60,926 nt of DNA. It comes from CAWIDU01 sp963835055 (GTDB lineage Bacteria > Patescibacteriota > Saccharimonadia > Saccharimonadales > UBA4665). Below, piece by piece: positions 9,054 to 16,333 of this stretch. Under the pieces are notes generated by a model. It did no database searches. It saw nothing but the letters and a program-made list of their open reading frames with translations, and was not told the origin of the DNA. The position numbers were made by a program, and so were the translations under genes. The stretch covers positions 1-60,926 of the forward strand of contig CAWIDU010000002.1 in NCBI GenBank assembly GCA_963835055.1, written 5' to 3'. Numbering within the stretch: the first letter of the stretch is position 1; the number at the start of each line of letters is the position of its first letter.

Positions 9054-10129
9054 ATTGGGTAGCTTGGCGGCAGCACCGCAAACAATTCATGATAGCTGGT
9101 ATATTCTTTGCTCTGTTCGCAGCCTTCATGATACCGACCGGACTGAGCTTCTGGCATACCTACCAGCACGCCCGTTTGACGTGTGGTAAGACTAATACTT
9201 GTGGTCAGCTAAGTGGTGAGTTGTTCCAATCCCAAATTGACGGCATTTTGCTACACCTTGTCCCCGTCGCAATTCATTTTGTACCTCTAATACTGGGTCT
9301 CTTCTGGGGCGCCCCGTTTCTGGCTAGGGAATACGCCGAAGGTACCGACAAGCTGGTTTGGACCCAAAGTGTCTCCCGCAAGAAGTGGTTAACCATCAAG
9401 TTAGTTTGGATATTGGCCGGAGCGGCCATAACAGCAGCTGCCTTTTCAGCACTTAGTACGTGGTGGTCGAGAACAGGCAATGCTTTGAATCTAAACCGGT
9501 TTGAAGATCTGGCTTTTGCCAGCCAAGGTTTTGTACCTGTGGCTTATGCCATCTTCGCCGTAGCGGTGGGCGTTGCCATGGGTGCTTGGTTTAAGCGAAC
9601 GATGGTGGCCCTCGGCACGACTCTATTCCTATTCATGGCCATCGTCTTAATTATTGTGCCTAATGCCGTAAGACCGCACTATGAGGCTCCCCTAAACTAC
9701 AAAATGTCACTGGCCAGCGCTGACTTAAACGGCCCTCTGACTAGCTCTAATGGGCCACCTACCGGTGCTACCTTAACAGTCAGCCAGACTGTCGTCAGTA
9801 GTAAAAACGTACCTCTTAACTGGGCTAATCCTCCGTCAAAATGTGTAGTCACCAACCTACCTGACGGTAACCCGATACCCACCGGTCACACCGTAGCCGT
9901 TAAAGCATCGGCTCAAGGCAATGGAGAACCTAAACCTATCATGAGCCAGAACGGTGGCCCGGCGGTAGACTTAGATTGCCTGCAGGCCCTTGGTTACCAG
10001 ATGGACATTAAGTACCAGCCATCTTACAGATTCTGGGACTTTCAGCGAATCGAAACTGGCCTGTATCTCGCGCTGAGTGTAATACCAATCGGCGCTACCT
10101 ACTGGTTGGTGCTAAAAAGAGACGCCTAG
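9050..10129 (+). CDS. ABC transporter permease (ABC-2 type)
   Basis: A 359-residue membrane protein starting with GTG at 9050, overlapping the ATPase stop codon and preceded by a strong AAAGGAGGT ribosome site (about 9037-9044). Membrane segments occur near residues 10-30, 70-95, 120-140, 165-185 and 190-210, with a last one near the C-terminus. A large polar loop of about 110 residues separates the last two. The loop is probably extracytoplasmic and could bind the substrate. Confidence 0.85.
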   Translation: MNWVAWRQHRKQFMIAGIFFALFAAFMIPTGLSFWHTYQHARLTCGKTNTCGQLSGELFQSQIDGILLHLVPVAIHFVPLILGLFWGAPFLAREYAEGTDKLVWTQSVSRKKWLTIKLVWILAGAAITAAAFSALSTWWSRTGNALNLNRFEDLAFASQGFVPVAYAIFAVAVGVAMGAWFKRTMVALGTTLFLFMAIVLIIVPNAVRPHYEAPLNYKMSLASADLNGPLTSSNGPPTGATLTVSQTVVSSKNVPLNWANPPSKCVVTNLPDGNPIPTGHTVAVKASAQGNGEPKPIMSQNGGPAVDLDCLQALGYQMDIKYQPSYRFWDFQRIETGLYLALSVIPIGATYWLVLKRDA

Positions 10130-10152
10130 TAAGCTTGGTATATACTTAGAGG

Positions 10153-10734
10153 GTGGCTGCCAACACATCCCATAAAGCTGTTGTTGACTATGAGTTGCTG
10201 TCGAGCATAATCGCTTCGGCCCTAGAAGAGAGCAGGTATAAGGCAGTCGTTGAAGCGCCCTTTGGCGATAAAATCAATATGGCTTTCCTGTTCTTGGGTT
10301 TTATTTGTTTATACATAGTTGATGAGAAGAAGGGCGAAGTGCAGCTGAAAGCAGCTTCTGGCACAGAACAATACCGGCTGGCCGTGGAACGCTACAACTT
10401 CAAACTTTCGGATTTTCACTTAAGGTTTGATGCCGACAAAGACAATACCATCGTCCAGGCCATCGCCAGTGGTAAACCTCAGGGCACGGCAGACTGGGTG
10501 ACGCTGAGCCGCAAGCATAAATCAGCCGAAGCAGTGCGCTTAAACCAAGCCAACAGCGGCATTGCTTATACCGCTATCTATCCATTTTCATCATCGGTGC
10601 GCGGCGCCTTGATGTATAACTTTTACCAGTACCCGGACAAGATTGATGGCGAGCAACGCGCTTTCATGAAAAAGTATACTGACCTCGTATCAACATTTAT
10701 CTCCCCGCCGGCATCAAACGTTACCACGCCTTAA
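10153..10734 (+). CDS. Hypothetical protein, possible GAF-like sensor fold
   Basis: A 193-residue soluble protein of unknown function starting with GTG. The pattern (ICLYIVDEKKGEVQLKAASG, then a Y/F-rich end with GALMYNFYQ) resembles a GAF-type domain, but I cannot assign it firmly. A TATACT box at 10141-10146 ends six bases before the GTG, indicating a leaderless transcript of its own despite the short distance from the ABC operon. Confidence 0.6.
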   Translation: MAANTSHKAVVDYELLSSIIASALEESRYKAVVEAPFGDKINMAFLFLGFICLYIVDEKKGEVQLKAASGTEQYRLAVERYNFKLSDFHLRFDADKDNTIVQAIASGKPQGTADWVTLSRKHKSAEAVRLNQANSGIAYTAIYPFSSSVRGALMYNFYQYPDKIDGEQRAFMKKYTDLVSTFISPPASNVTTP

Positions 10735-10802
10735 ACAGCCTCCGATAAGCATCCCGAGAGACTTCTTCGGAAGTCCTGTCGCTTTGCTATAATATGAGCA
10801 GT

Positions 10803-11276
10803 ATGCCAATCAAAGAAATTGAGTTCAAGAGAACCTACGACGCCCCGATTGCAACAGTCTGGCAAGCGTGGACCGATCCCGAGATGATCAAAGCCTGGTG
10901 GGGGCCGGACAACGTCAGCATTCCAGAATGCGCGCTCGACTTACGCGTCGGCGGCAGAATTTACATCGTCATGGAAGCTGGCGAAGCGATGGGCCCTTAC
11001 AAAGGCACGCGGTGGCCAATGGAGGGCAAATTTACGGTGGTAGAAACAAACTCGAAACTGTCCTATGCCGTGAAAGCTTGGACCAAAGGCCAAGAAACAA
11101 CCACCGAAATCGATCAAGTGACTGAACTTAGCTTGGCTGATGATAATGGTAAAACAACCCTGAAACTGAAAGCCACAATCAATAAGACAGGCTCAGACGC
11201 CAAAATGGCGGTCGAAGGCATGCAAGGCGGCTTCACTCAGCAGCTCGCCAAGCTCGACAAATTCCTGGAAAAATAA
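10803..11276 (+). CDS. SRPBCC / AHSA1-domain protein
   Basis: A protein of about 157 residues with the START-like AHSA1 pattern: EFKRTYDAPIATVWQAWTDP, then IKAWWGPDN, and a C-terminal GGFTQQLAKLDKFL. Such proteins bind small hydrophobic ligands or assist stress responses; the ligand is unknown here. An in-frame ATG at 10794 lies directly against a TATAAT (10788-10793). The ATG at 10803, nine bases after that box, is the better start for a leaderless mRNA. Confidence 0.85.
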   Translation: MPIKEIEFKRTYDAPIATVWQAWTDPEMIKAWWGPDNVSIPECALDLRVGGRIYIVMEAGEAMGPYKGTRWPMEGKFTVVETNSKLSYAVKAWTKGQETTTEIDQVTELSLADDNGKTTLKLKATINKTGSDAKMAVEGMQGGFTQQLAKLDKFLEK

Positions 11277-11291
11277 TAGATAGCTACTTCG

Positions 11292-12347
11292 CTAAACAGC
11301 TGCTTCGAGCGTCGGTAGCATGCCGGTTTCATGAATGTCGGTGATGTCATCATCCAGGTCTGTTTGGCGTGCCAAACCGAGCCGGGCGATAGTCAGAACC
11401 ATCTGTTCATAATCAAGACCGATGTTCATGAGGCAGGCTTTTGGAAACGAGCCGTAACCACTAATTAGGCTTGGCAACAGGTTAGCTTCCAGGAACTGCG
11501 GCTGGCCGGCGGCATCCAGTCGGATATCGATGCGGCCGTAATCACGGGCACCCAAGACTCGGAAAACGCCTAGAGCTAGAGCCGTGACCTTTGATTTGAT
11601 ACTTGCGTCGGTTAGCACCAAGACACGCTCGACATTAGCCGATTTGACCGCGCCGCTGAGCAGCCGGTGCCCGTGCTCGTCTGGCGGCGCCACCATTTCC
11701 ATTGGCATGACGGCCAATTCACCAGAAAGCTCGTCGCGTAGGATAGCCACGCTAAACTCACGGCCCGGCAAATACTCCTCGATCAGGGCATCCGACTTTT
11801 GATTAGCGGCGATGGATCGGACTTTCGCCTGGAGCTCATGAAAATTATTAACTACCGAGGCCTCATCAACGCCGAAGCCGCCACTACAACTGGTTGGTTT
11901 AACGAATAGCGGAAAGCCGAGATGCAGCTTGCTTCGAACCAACGTCGTGCCTTGATGAACTACCTGAAAAGCTGCCGTCTGGAGCCCGGCGTCAAGCACC
12001 CGCTGTTTGGCCAACTGTTTATCCAATTCCAGTTCGTGGGCTTGCTGGCCAGATCCGGTATAGGCGATACCATGGGTTTCCAAATAATCGGCCGGCCAAA
12101 TTTTTGGCCCGTGTCGGCCTAGCGTTGGATCAAGGGGCACGAATTTCATGCCCAAGAAGACCAGGTCCGGCTGCAAAGCCACCAGGGCTTTCAGGTCTGA
12201 CAGATCGTTAACGATCGTTACCCCCACCGTGGTGTAGTGCCTTGTTAAGACGGCCAAAATCGCGTCACTCGACTCCTGGCTCATGGAATTGAACCAGGTT
12301 TTTGTCGAGCGAACAATTTCGATATGCTTAGCGGTAGCTGCCGCCAC
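11292..12347 (-). CDS. D-alanine-D-alanine ligase-like ATP-grasp protein
   Basis: A 351-residue ATP-grasp enzyme. Visible elements are PLFVKPTSCSGGFGVDEA (ATP-binding strand and loop), EEYLPGREFSVAILR, YGRIDIRLD and LEANLLPSLISGYG, where the metal-binding E and N and the PS variant of the ligase loop sit. It resembles Ddl, but a clearer ddl is at 17596-18516, so this copy may act on another dipeptide or in cell-wall modification. It starts with GTG inside the last 20 bases of the RRM gene, so it is coupled to it. Confidence 0.8.
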   Translation of the reverse strand: MAAATAKHIEIVRSTKTWFNSMSQESSDAILAVLTRHYTTVGVTIVNDLSDLKALVALQPDLVFLGMKFVPLDPTLGRHGPKIWPADYLETHGIAYTGSGQQAHELELDKQLAKQRVLDAGLQTAAFQVVHQGTTLVRSKLHLGFPLFVKPTSCSGGFGVDEASVVNNFHELQAKVRSIAANQKSDALIEEYLPGREFSVAILRDELSGELAVMPMEMVAPPDEHGHRLLSGAVKSANVERVLVLTDASIKSKVTALALGVFRVLGARDYGRIDIRLDAAGQPQFLEANLLPSLISGYGSFPKACLMNIGLDYEQMVLTIARLGLARQTDLDDDITDIHETGMLPTLEAAV

Positions 12348-12609
12348 TGGGGCGTCGCTCTTCTTGCGGTCGAGCGGCGTTAACCATGATGGCCCGGCCG
12401 CTGAGTTCTTTGCCGTTCAGTTCCTTGATAGCGTTTTGGGCTTCAGACTCTTCTGACATTTCCACAAAACCGAAGCCTTTTGACTGGCCACTGTCGCGAT
12501 CTTTGATGATTGCTACGCTCTCAACTTTGCCTTGTCCGGCGAATAACTCTTCGAGTTCTTTTTCCGTCACACTATAGGCGAGTCCGCCTACATAAAGTTT
12601 GCTTGCCAT
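12328..12609 (-). CDS. RNA-binding protein with a single RRM domain
   Basis: A 93-residue protein that is almost entirely one RNA recognition motif. RNP-2 is LYVGGLAYSV and RNP-1 is SKGFGFVEM, with a short basic, glycine-rich tail. Such small bacterial RRM proteins bind single-stranded RNA and are often cold- or stress-linked. A purine-rich AAAGAAGGAAAA precedes the ATG. The downstream ATP-grasp gene overlaps its end by 20 bases. It faces away from the large non-coding RNA candidate at 12829-13400. Confidence 0.92.
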   Translation of the reverse strand: MASKLYVGGLAYSVTEKELEELFAGQGKVESVAIIKDRDSGQSKGFGFVEMSEESEAQNAIKELNGKELSGRAIMVNAARPQEERRPSGGSYR

Positions 12610-12766
12610 TTCGTTTTCCTTCTTTTAACTAATATCGCTCGTGTTTAGTACAGTCTTGCCGAGATGAGATTAGATTTCTGTGGGGAAAACTTATAACGAC
12701 GGAAAGGTATAATAATTACTTGCTTGATTAAACTATAGCACGTTTGTAGGCTACTTCCTAATGCAG

Positions 12767-12873
12767 TGCGCTATTTGGCAAGTCTCGGACAGGTTGACAC
12801 AGTCATTTTACGGTACTATGATAACGTCATCATCGTTGAGGCTTTGGTGCTTCCGATGCGCTATTTGATAAGT
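12767..12873 (+). repeat. Direct repeat pair flanking the ncRNA promoter
   Basis: TGCGCTATTTGGCAAGT at 12767-12783 and TGCGCTATTTGATAAGT at 12857-12873 match at 15 of 17 bases and start 90 bases apart. One copy lies upstream of the TTGACA box and one about 28 bases after the predicted transcription start. They could be regulator sites or part of a duplicated element. Confidence 0.6.
12794..12822 (+). promoter_or_regulatory. Strong promoter of the orphan ncRNA candidate
   Basis: TTGACA (12794-12799), a 17-base spacer, and TATGAT (12817-12822) form a near-consensus vegetative promoter directed into a long region without an open frame. The predicted transcription start is near 12829. Confidence 0.65.
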
Positions 12874-13400
12874 AGGTTAGCTCTCAGGTGAGATGCGGCT
12901 GTTTAATTATGAATTGCCACACCTCATCTGATGAGTAAGTAAAGGAATACGTGTAGAAGCATGCACACCATCAGGCATCAAGGATGTTCAACCGCTCAGT
13001 AGGTTCGCCTGCTGAATGAGGTTCATAACCCCACAACCCGAAGGGATCATCCATGGAAAATGGGTCCCATGTCCCGTTCGACCCCCTGTTCGCCGACTCC
13101 GCGAGCGAGGCCGCCCAAGGCGCAATCGAGACGAGCGTCGTCTAAGGCCTTCGACGAAGTAACAATTAGTACGCCTGAAAATCCTCAACCAAAACCCCAC
13201 GAAAACGGCAGCTTGCTCAGCTGCACATGTCGCGCCTGGCGGTAAGCGACAGCTCGTTAGTGAGGTTGTAGTGCCCCCGTGAGGTGGTGAGTAGGAAGGG
13301 TGCGTGGTGTGTGTACGAGATTAGAACTTGTCCGATTTTTCGGGCTTTTCTCCTCGCTTCACTTTACACCTAACTCCCTGACCTACTTATCATCTCACAC
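12829..13400 (+). ncRNA. Candidate large structured non-coding RNA, family unknown
   Basis: Between the RRM gene and the VOC gene there are about 840 bases with no credible reading frame. A strong rightward promoter opens the stretch and a hammerhead-like fold (13393-13447) closes it. If that fold cleaves, it would release an RNA of about 570 nucleotides ending at 13400. Several local helices can be drawn, for example GCAGCTTGCTCAGCTGC near 13208 and AGGTG/CACCT around 12886-12924. I looked for and did not find a tmRNA resume codon and tag, RNase P core sequences or the SRP domain. The family is therefore unassigned. Confidence 0.5.
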
Positions 13401-13447
13401 CATGAATGTGCGTTCATGCTGATGAGTCTAAAAGGACGAATGTGAGA
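13393..13447 (+). ncRNA. Hammerhead-like self-cleaving ribozyme motif
   Basis: All parts lie flush: stem III TCTCACA (13393-13399) with TGTGAGA (13441-13447); C17 at 13400; stem I CATGAA/TTCATG (13401-13406, 13413-13418) with a six-base loop; core CTGATGA (13419-13425); stem II GTCT/GGAC with an AAAA loop (13426-13437); core GAA (13438-13440). This is the type III arrangement with an open stem III. The one departure is that the A15.1-U16.1 pair is reversed to U-A, so the triplet before the cut is CAC rather than NUH. Cleavage would be after 13400. Confidence 0.6.
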
Positions 13448-13452
13448 GCAGC

Positions 13453-13824
13453 CTAACTCTTCTGGAAGAAGACCAGCTTGTAGCCGTCGGGGTCGCGGAG
13501 CATGAATTCGCGGTTGCCCCAGGGGTGATCGCGCGGCGGGCTGACCGGTTTCAGGCCCTTGGCCGTGGTGGCCTTATAGAATTCGTCGACGTCTTCGACT
13601 TTGATGTTGATAAATATACCAGCGCCCTTGTTGTCGGCTTTAGCTTCTTTGGGCAGCGCAGCTTGGTCGCCGGCCACGAAGATGATGGAAAACCAGTTCA
13701 GATAGGCTGTCGTGTGATCCGCTTCGGACTCGCCAAACCGGAAGCCAAGAGTTTTGTAAAAGTCGGCGGTTTTACCCAAATCCTTAACATATAGGACTAG
13801 GCCAGAAACGCTTTTCATGGTCAT
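13453..13824 (-). CDS. VOC / glyoxalase-family protein
   Basis: A 123-residue protein with one vicinal oxygen chelate fold: paired beta-alpha-beta modules starting SGLVLYVKDLGKTADFYKTLG and ending REFMLRDPDGYKLVFFQK. Metal-ligand positions are partly kept (final E/K region is VFF), so it could be a resistance-type binding protein or a lyase; the substrate is unknown. TATAAT read on this strand (13836-13831) ends six bases before the ATG, predicting a leaderless mRNA. Its stop lies only six bases from the hammerhead-like motif on the other strand. Confidence 0.87.
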   Translation of the reverse strand: MTMKSVSGLVLYVKDLGKTADFYKTLGFRFGESEADHTTAYLNWFSIIFVAGDQAALPKEAKADNKGAGIFINIKVEDVDEFYKATTAKGLKPVSPPRDHPWGNREFMLRDPDGYKLVFFQKS

Positions 13825-13850
13825 GTCCTTATTATACAGCCATTGGCCAG

Positions 13851-14219
13851 CTACTGCTCCAGGTTAGCCAGAGCCAGGGCCATGCAGACCAAACCGATAT
13901 CGCGGAAAGTGATGATCAGCTGGTTGGAATTAGCGACTACGATACCGGCTAGCGTCAGGGCGCTGAGCCAGGCGGCATAGCGAATATACTTGCCGCTGAG
14001 TAACCAGAGCGCCAAAATTATTTCGTAGACAGCGATGATCTTCAGCGCCGTGGTGGCGGCTATAGCCTTAGTCAGCAGGTTCGGCAGATAACCGACCCAG
14101 GTCGCCGGGTGTTGCAGCGCGCCAATGCCGGCGTACAAGAAAACGAAAGCCAGACCAGCTCTCAGCAAGAAGGGCGCGGCCATGATCGTGCTGACATTTT
14201 TGGCGCTTTTGGTTTTCAT
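13851..14219 (-). CDS. DoxX-like small membrane protein
   Basis: A 122-residue protein with four hydrophobic segments (near residues 15-33, 58-76, 82-102 and 106-120). The first carries LRAGLAFVFLYAGIGALQHP, typical of the DoxX/SURF4-like group, which is linked to redox or sulfur metabolism in some bacteria. Function here is not proven. A TATAAT box on this strand (14236-14231) lies 11 bases before the ATG. Convergent with nothing; divergent from the DUF1295 gene. Confidence 0.75.
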   Translation of the reverse strand: MKTKSAKNVSTIMAAPFLLRAGLAFVFLYAGIGALQHPATWVGYLPNLLTKAIAATTALKIIAVYEIILALWLLSGKYIRYAAWLSALTLAGIVVANSNQLIITFRDIGLVCMALALANLEQ

Positions 14220-14260
14220 GCTTGCGCTTTATTATACTCGTTTCTTGCTAGAATAATCTC

Positions 14261-15016
14261 ATGCTGACTGCCTTGCTGATCGCCTTGGCCATCAACTTCA
14301 TCTTGTTCTTGGTCGCCTTTGCCGCCAAAACCGACAAGCTGACCGACGCGTCGTACGGTTTAACGTTCATTGCCTTGGCTATTTGGGGAGCGGCGCGGGC
14401 ACCGAGCATCAATCTCTGTAACGGCGTCCTGTTGGTGATGATCGTCATTTGGGCACTGCGCCTGGGCGGTTTCTTGGTGCTAAGGATTATGAAAACTGGC
14501 CGCGATAAGCGTTTCGACGGCCGTCGCGAAAGTTTTTGGAAATTTGGCGGCTTCTGGCTCAGCCAGGCCTTGACCGTCTGGGTCGTCATGCTGGCTGCTA
14601 GCCAGGCGCTGGTCCGAACCGCCGATTTACGCATCACGGCGCTGATTGGGCTGTTCATCTGGTTGGCGGGACTGAAAATCGAGACCCTAGCCGATCTCCA
14701 GAAACTGGCTTTCCGCGGCCAGCCGGCCAACAAGGGCCGCTGGATCACGAGCGGTCTGTGGCGCTACTCGCGGCATCCCAATTACTTCGGCGAGATGCTG
14801 GTCTGGGTCGGCGTCTATATCTACGCGGCGGCCGCTCTGCCAACTGGCCAAGCCTTGGTCGGAGTACTTAGTCCGCTGACTATTATCATCTTACTGCGCT
14901 TCGTCAGCGGTATTCCGCCGCTCGAGAAAATGGCCGACGAACGTTGGGGCAAGCTAAAAGATTATCAGGCATACAAAGCCCGGACTAGTCTGCTGATTCC
15001 CTGGCCGAATAAATAA
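14261..15016 (+). CDS. DUF1295 / steroid 5-alpha-reductase-like membrane protein
   Basis: A 251-residue integral membrane protein with about seven hydrophobic segments. It carries the C-terminal signature GLWRYSRHPNYFGEMLVWVGVYI, shared by DUF1295 proteins and isoprenylcysteine methyltransferase/5-alpha-reductase relatives. A reductase acting on lipid-like substrates is plausible but unproven. TAGAAT at 14249-14254 ends six bases before the ATG, so the mRNA should be leaderless. Confidence 0.88.
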   Translation: MLTALLIALAINFILFLVAFAAKTDKLTDASYGLTFIALAIWGAARAPSINLCNGVLLVMIVIWALRLGGFLVLRIMKTGRDKRFDGRRESFWKFGGFWLSQALTVWVVMLAASQALVRTADLRITALIGLFIWLAGLKIETLADLQKLAFRGQPANKGRWITSGLWRYSRHPNYFGEMLVWVGVYIYAAAALPTGQALVGVLSPLTIIILLRFVSGIPPLEKMADERWGKLKDYQAYKARTSLLIPWPNK

Positions 15017-15070
15017 ACTTTGTGTGAAGCGTTATAATTGAGAGACGTTATTATTACACGAGGAGGCTTT

Positions 15071-15676
15071 ATGTTCACGCTGCCGGACCTGGATTATAAG
15101 TATGACGCTCTGGGCAAGTATATCAGCAAAACGATCATGGAATTGCACCATGACAAGCATCATCAGACCTATGTTGACAAATTAAACGCCGCTCTCGAGA
15201 AGACGCCCGACTGGCAGAACAAATCGATTGAAGAAATTATCACTAGCCTCGACAAATTGCCGGATGACATCCGCACCGCCGTCCGCAATAACGGCGGCGG
15301 GCACTATAACCACTCCTTATTCTGGAAGTGGATGTCACCAGACGGCGGCGGTGAGCCGAGCGGCGCCTTAGCTGAGGCTCTCAAGCGGAAGTACGGCAGC
15401 TTTCAGGCATTTGTCGACGCCTTTAGCAAACAAGCGACGGACATTTTCGGCAGTGGCTGGGCCTGGCTGCAGCCGGATATGTCAATCGTGGCCACACCGC
15501 TCCAAGATTCGCCTCTAACCAAAGGTGAACCGGCCCCCGTGCTCGGTCTCGACGTCTGGGAGCACGCTTACTATCTCGATTATCAGAACAAACGGCCGGA
15601 TTATATCGCTGCCTGGTGGCATGTCGTCAACTGGCCAGAAGTCGCTCGTCGTTACGACGAAGTCACCAAGGCCTAG
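15071..15676 (+). CDS. sod: Superoxide dismutase (Fe/Mn family)
   Basis: A 201-residue Fe/Mn superoxide dismutase. The four metal ligands are visible: H in MELHHDKHHQTY, H in GGGHYNHSLFW, and D and H in LDVWEHAYYLDYQNKRPDYI. The gene detoxifies superoxide in the cytoplasm. I chose the ATG at 15071 because it follows a strong ACGAGGAGG ribosome site; an upstream in-frame start at 15038 has no support. Unlike many neighbours it uses a leader: a TATAAT lies about 35 bases upstream. Three tRNA genes follow. Confidence 0.96.
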   Translation: MFTLPDLDYKYDALGKYISKTIMELHHDKHHQTYVDKLNAALEKTPDWQNKSIEEIITSLDKLPDDIRTAVRNNGGGHYNHSLFWKWMSPDGGGEPSGALAEALKRKYGSFQAFVDAFSKQATDIFGSGWAWLQPDMSIVATPLQDSPLTKGEPAPVLGLDVWEHAYYLDYQNKRPDYIAAWWHVVNWPEVARRYDEVTKA

Positions 15677-15700
15677 TTTTGCTATACTGGAGGGTGCTAT

Positions 15701-15771
15701 GGCGCTTTGGCGGAGTAGTTACGCAGCGGTCTGCAAAACCGTTCACACGGGTGCGAATCCCGTAGGCGCCT
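15701..15771 (+). tRNA. tRNA-Cys (GCA)
   Basis: Acceptor GGCGCTT pairs with AGGCGCC. The anticodon loop CTGCAAA gives GCA. The T-loop reads TGCGAAT rather than the usual TTCGAAT. CCA is encoded at 15772-15774. First of three clustered tRNAs. Confidence 0.9.
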
Positions 15772-15781
15772 CCATATTTTC

Positions 15782-15866
15782 GGGCGAGTGGCGGAATTGG
15801 TATACGCGGCGGACTTAAAATCCGCTGGCCTTAACAGCCTTGTGGGTTCAAGTCCCACCTTGCCCA
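15782..15866 (+). tRNA. tRNA-Leu (TAA)
   Basis: A class II tRNA with acceptor GGGCGAG/CTTGCCC, anticodon TAA in ACTTAAAAT, a long variable arm (GGCCTTAACAGCCTT), and T-loop TTCAAGT. CCA is encoded at 15867-15869. Confidence 0.92.
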
Positions 15867-15886
15867 CCAACTCCTGGCGGCTCAGC

Positions 15887-15960
15887 GGGGCATTAGCTCA
15901 GTTGGCTAGAGCGCGGCATTCGCATTGCCGAGGCCGGCGGTTCGACTCCGCCATGCTCCA
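15887..15960 (+). tRNA. tRNA-Ala (CGC)
   Basis: Acceptor GGGGCAT/ATGCTCC, D-arm GCTC/GAGC, anticodon stem CGGCA/TGCCG with loop TTCGCAT giving CGC, T-loop TTCGACT. CCA is encoded at 15961-15963. Confidence 0.9.
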
Positions 15961-15988
15961 CCATTTTGTTGTATTTGTTGATGAAAAC

Positions 15989-16016
15989 TTGGCAGGGCGT
16001 GGTACTTATGTATAAT
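15989..16016 (+). promoter_or_regulatory. Promoter of the proline-rich small gene
   Basis: TTGGCA (15989-15994), a 16-base spacer, and TATAAT (16011-16016). The transcript would carry a leader of about 45 bases with AAGGAG before the ATG. Confidence 0.6.
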
Positions 16017-16066
16017 TATCAGTGTACATAAAAGTTCGCTAATCACTGCTAAGGAGAAGCATTACT

Positions 16067-16270
16067 ATGCCCCCAGACACAAACCCAACCAACCCAGATC
16101 CAAACAACAATCCAATGCCAGACCCATCGGCTGCTCCGGCTCCCGACGGTGGCGCAACACCTGATCCAGCCCCAATGCCACCCGCACCCGCCCCAGATGG
16201 CGGTGCTGATGCCGGCGCTGGCCTCGGCAGTGAGCCGCCAGCTGGCGGCGACCAGCCCGCAGCTAGCTAA
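16067..16270 (+). CDS. Proline/alanine/glycine-rich low-complexity protein (67 aa)
   Basis: A 67-residue protein made almost only of P, A, D, G and N, with repeated PDP and APDGGA units. It is certain to be disordered and has no hydrophobic segment. It has its own promoter and a good AAGGAG ribosome site (16051-16056) ten bases before the ATG, which supports real expression despite the odd composition. Function unknown. Confidence 0.65.
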   Translation: MPPDTNPTNPDPNNNPMPDPSAAPAPDGGATPDPAPMPPAPAPDGGADAGAGLGSEPPAGGDQPAAS

Positions 16271-16333
16271 TCCGTTCTTCGAACTAAAGCTTAAATTTTA
16301 TCGGTGCTCGTCAGAGAGCGCTATAATAGGTCT

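Noticed and set aside
12929..12955. Second CTGATGAG in the ncRNA region as another hammerhead
   Set aside because: The sequence after it (GTA...TAC) can form a short stem, but no GAA follows directly and no stem III or I partners fit.
13060..13245. Frames in the ncRNA region on both strands (13060-13245, 12988-13200)
   Set aside because: Arginine/serine-rich or proline-rich artefacts without ribosome sites or leaderless promoters.
12829..13400. tmRNA, RNase P RNA or SRP RNA as identity of the ncRNA
   Set aside because: No tag frame ending in ALAA-type codons with a tRNA-like end, no conserved RNase P core, and no SRP tetraloop domain was seen.
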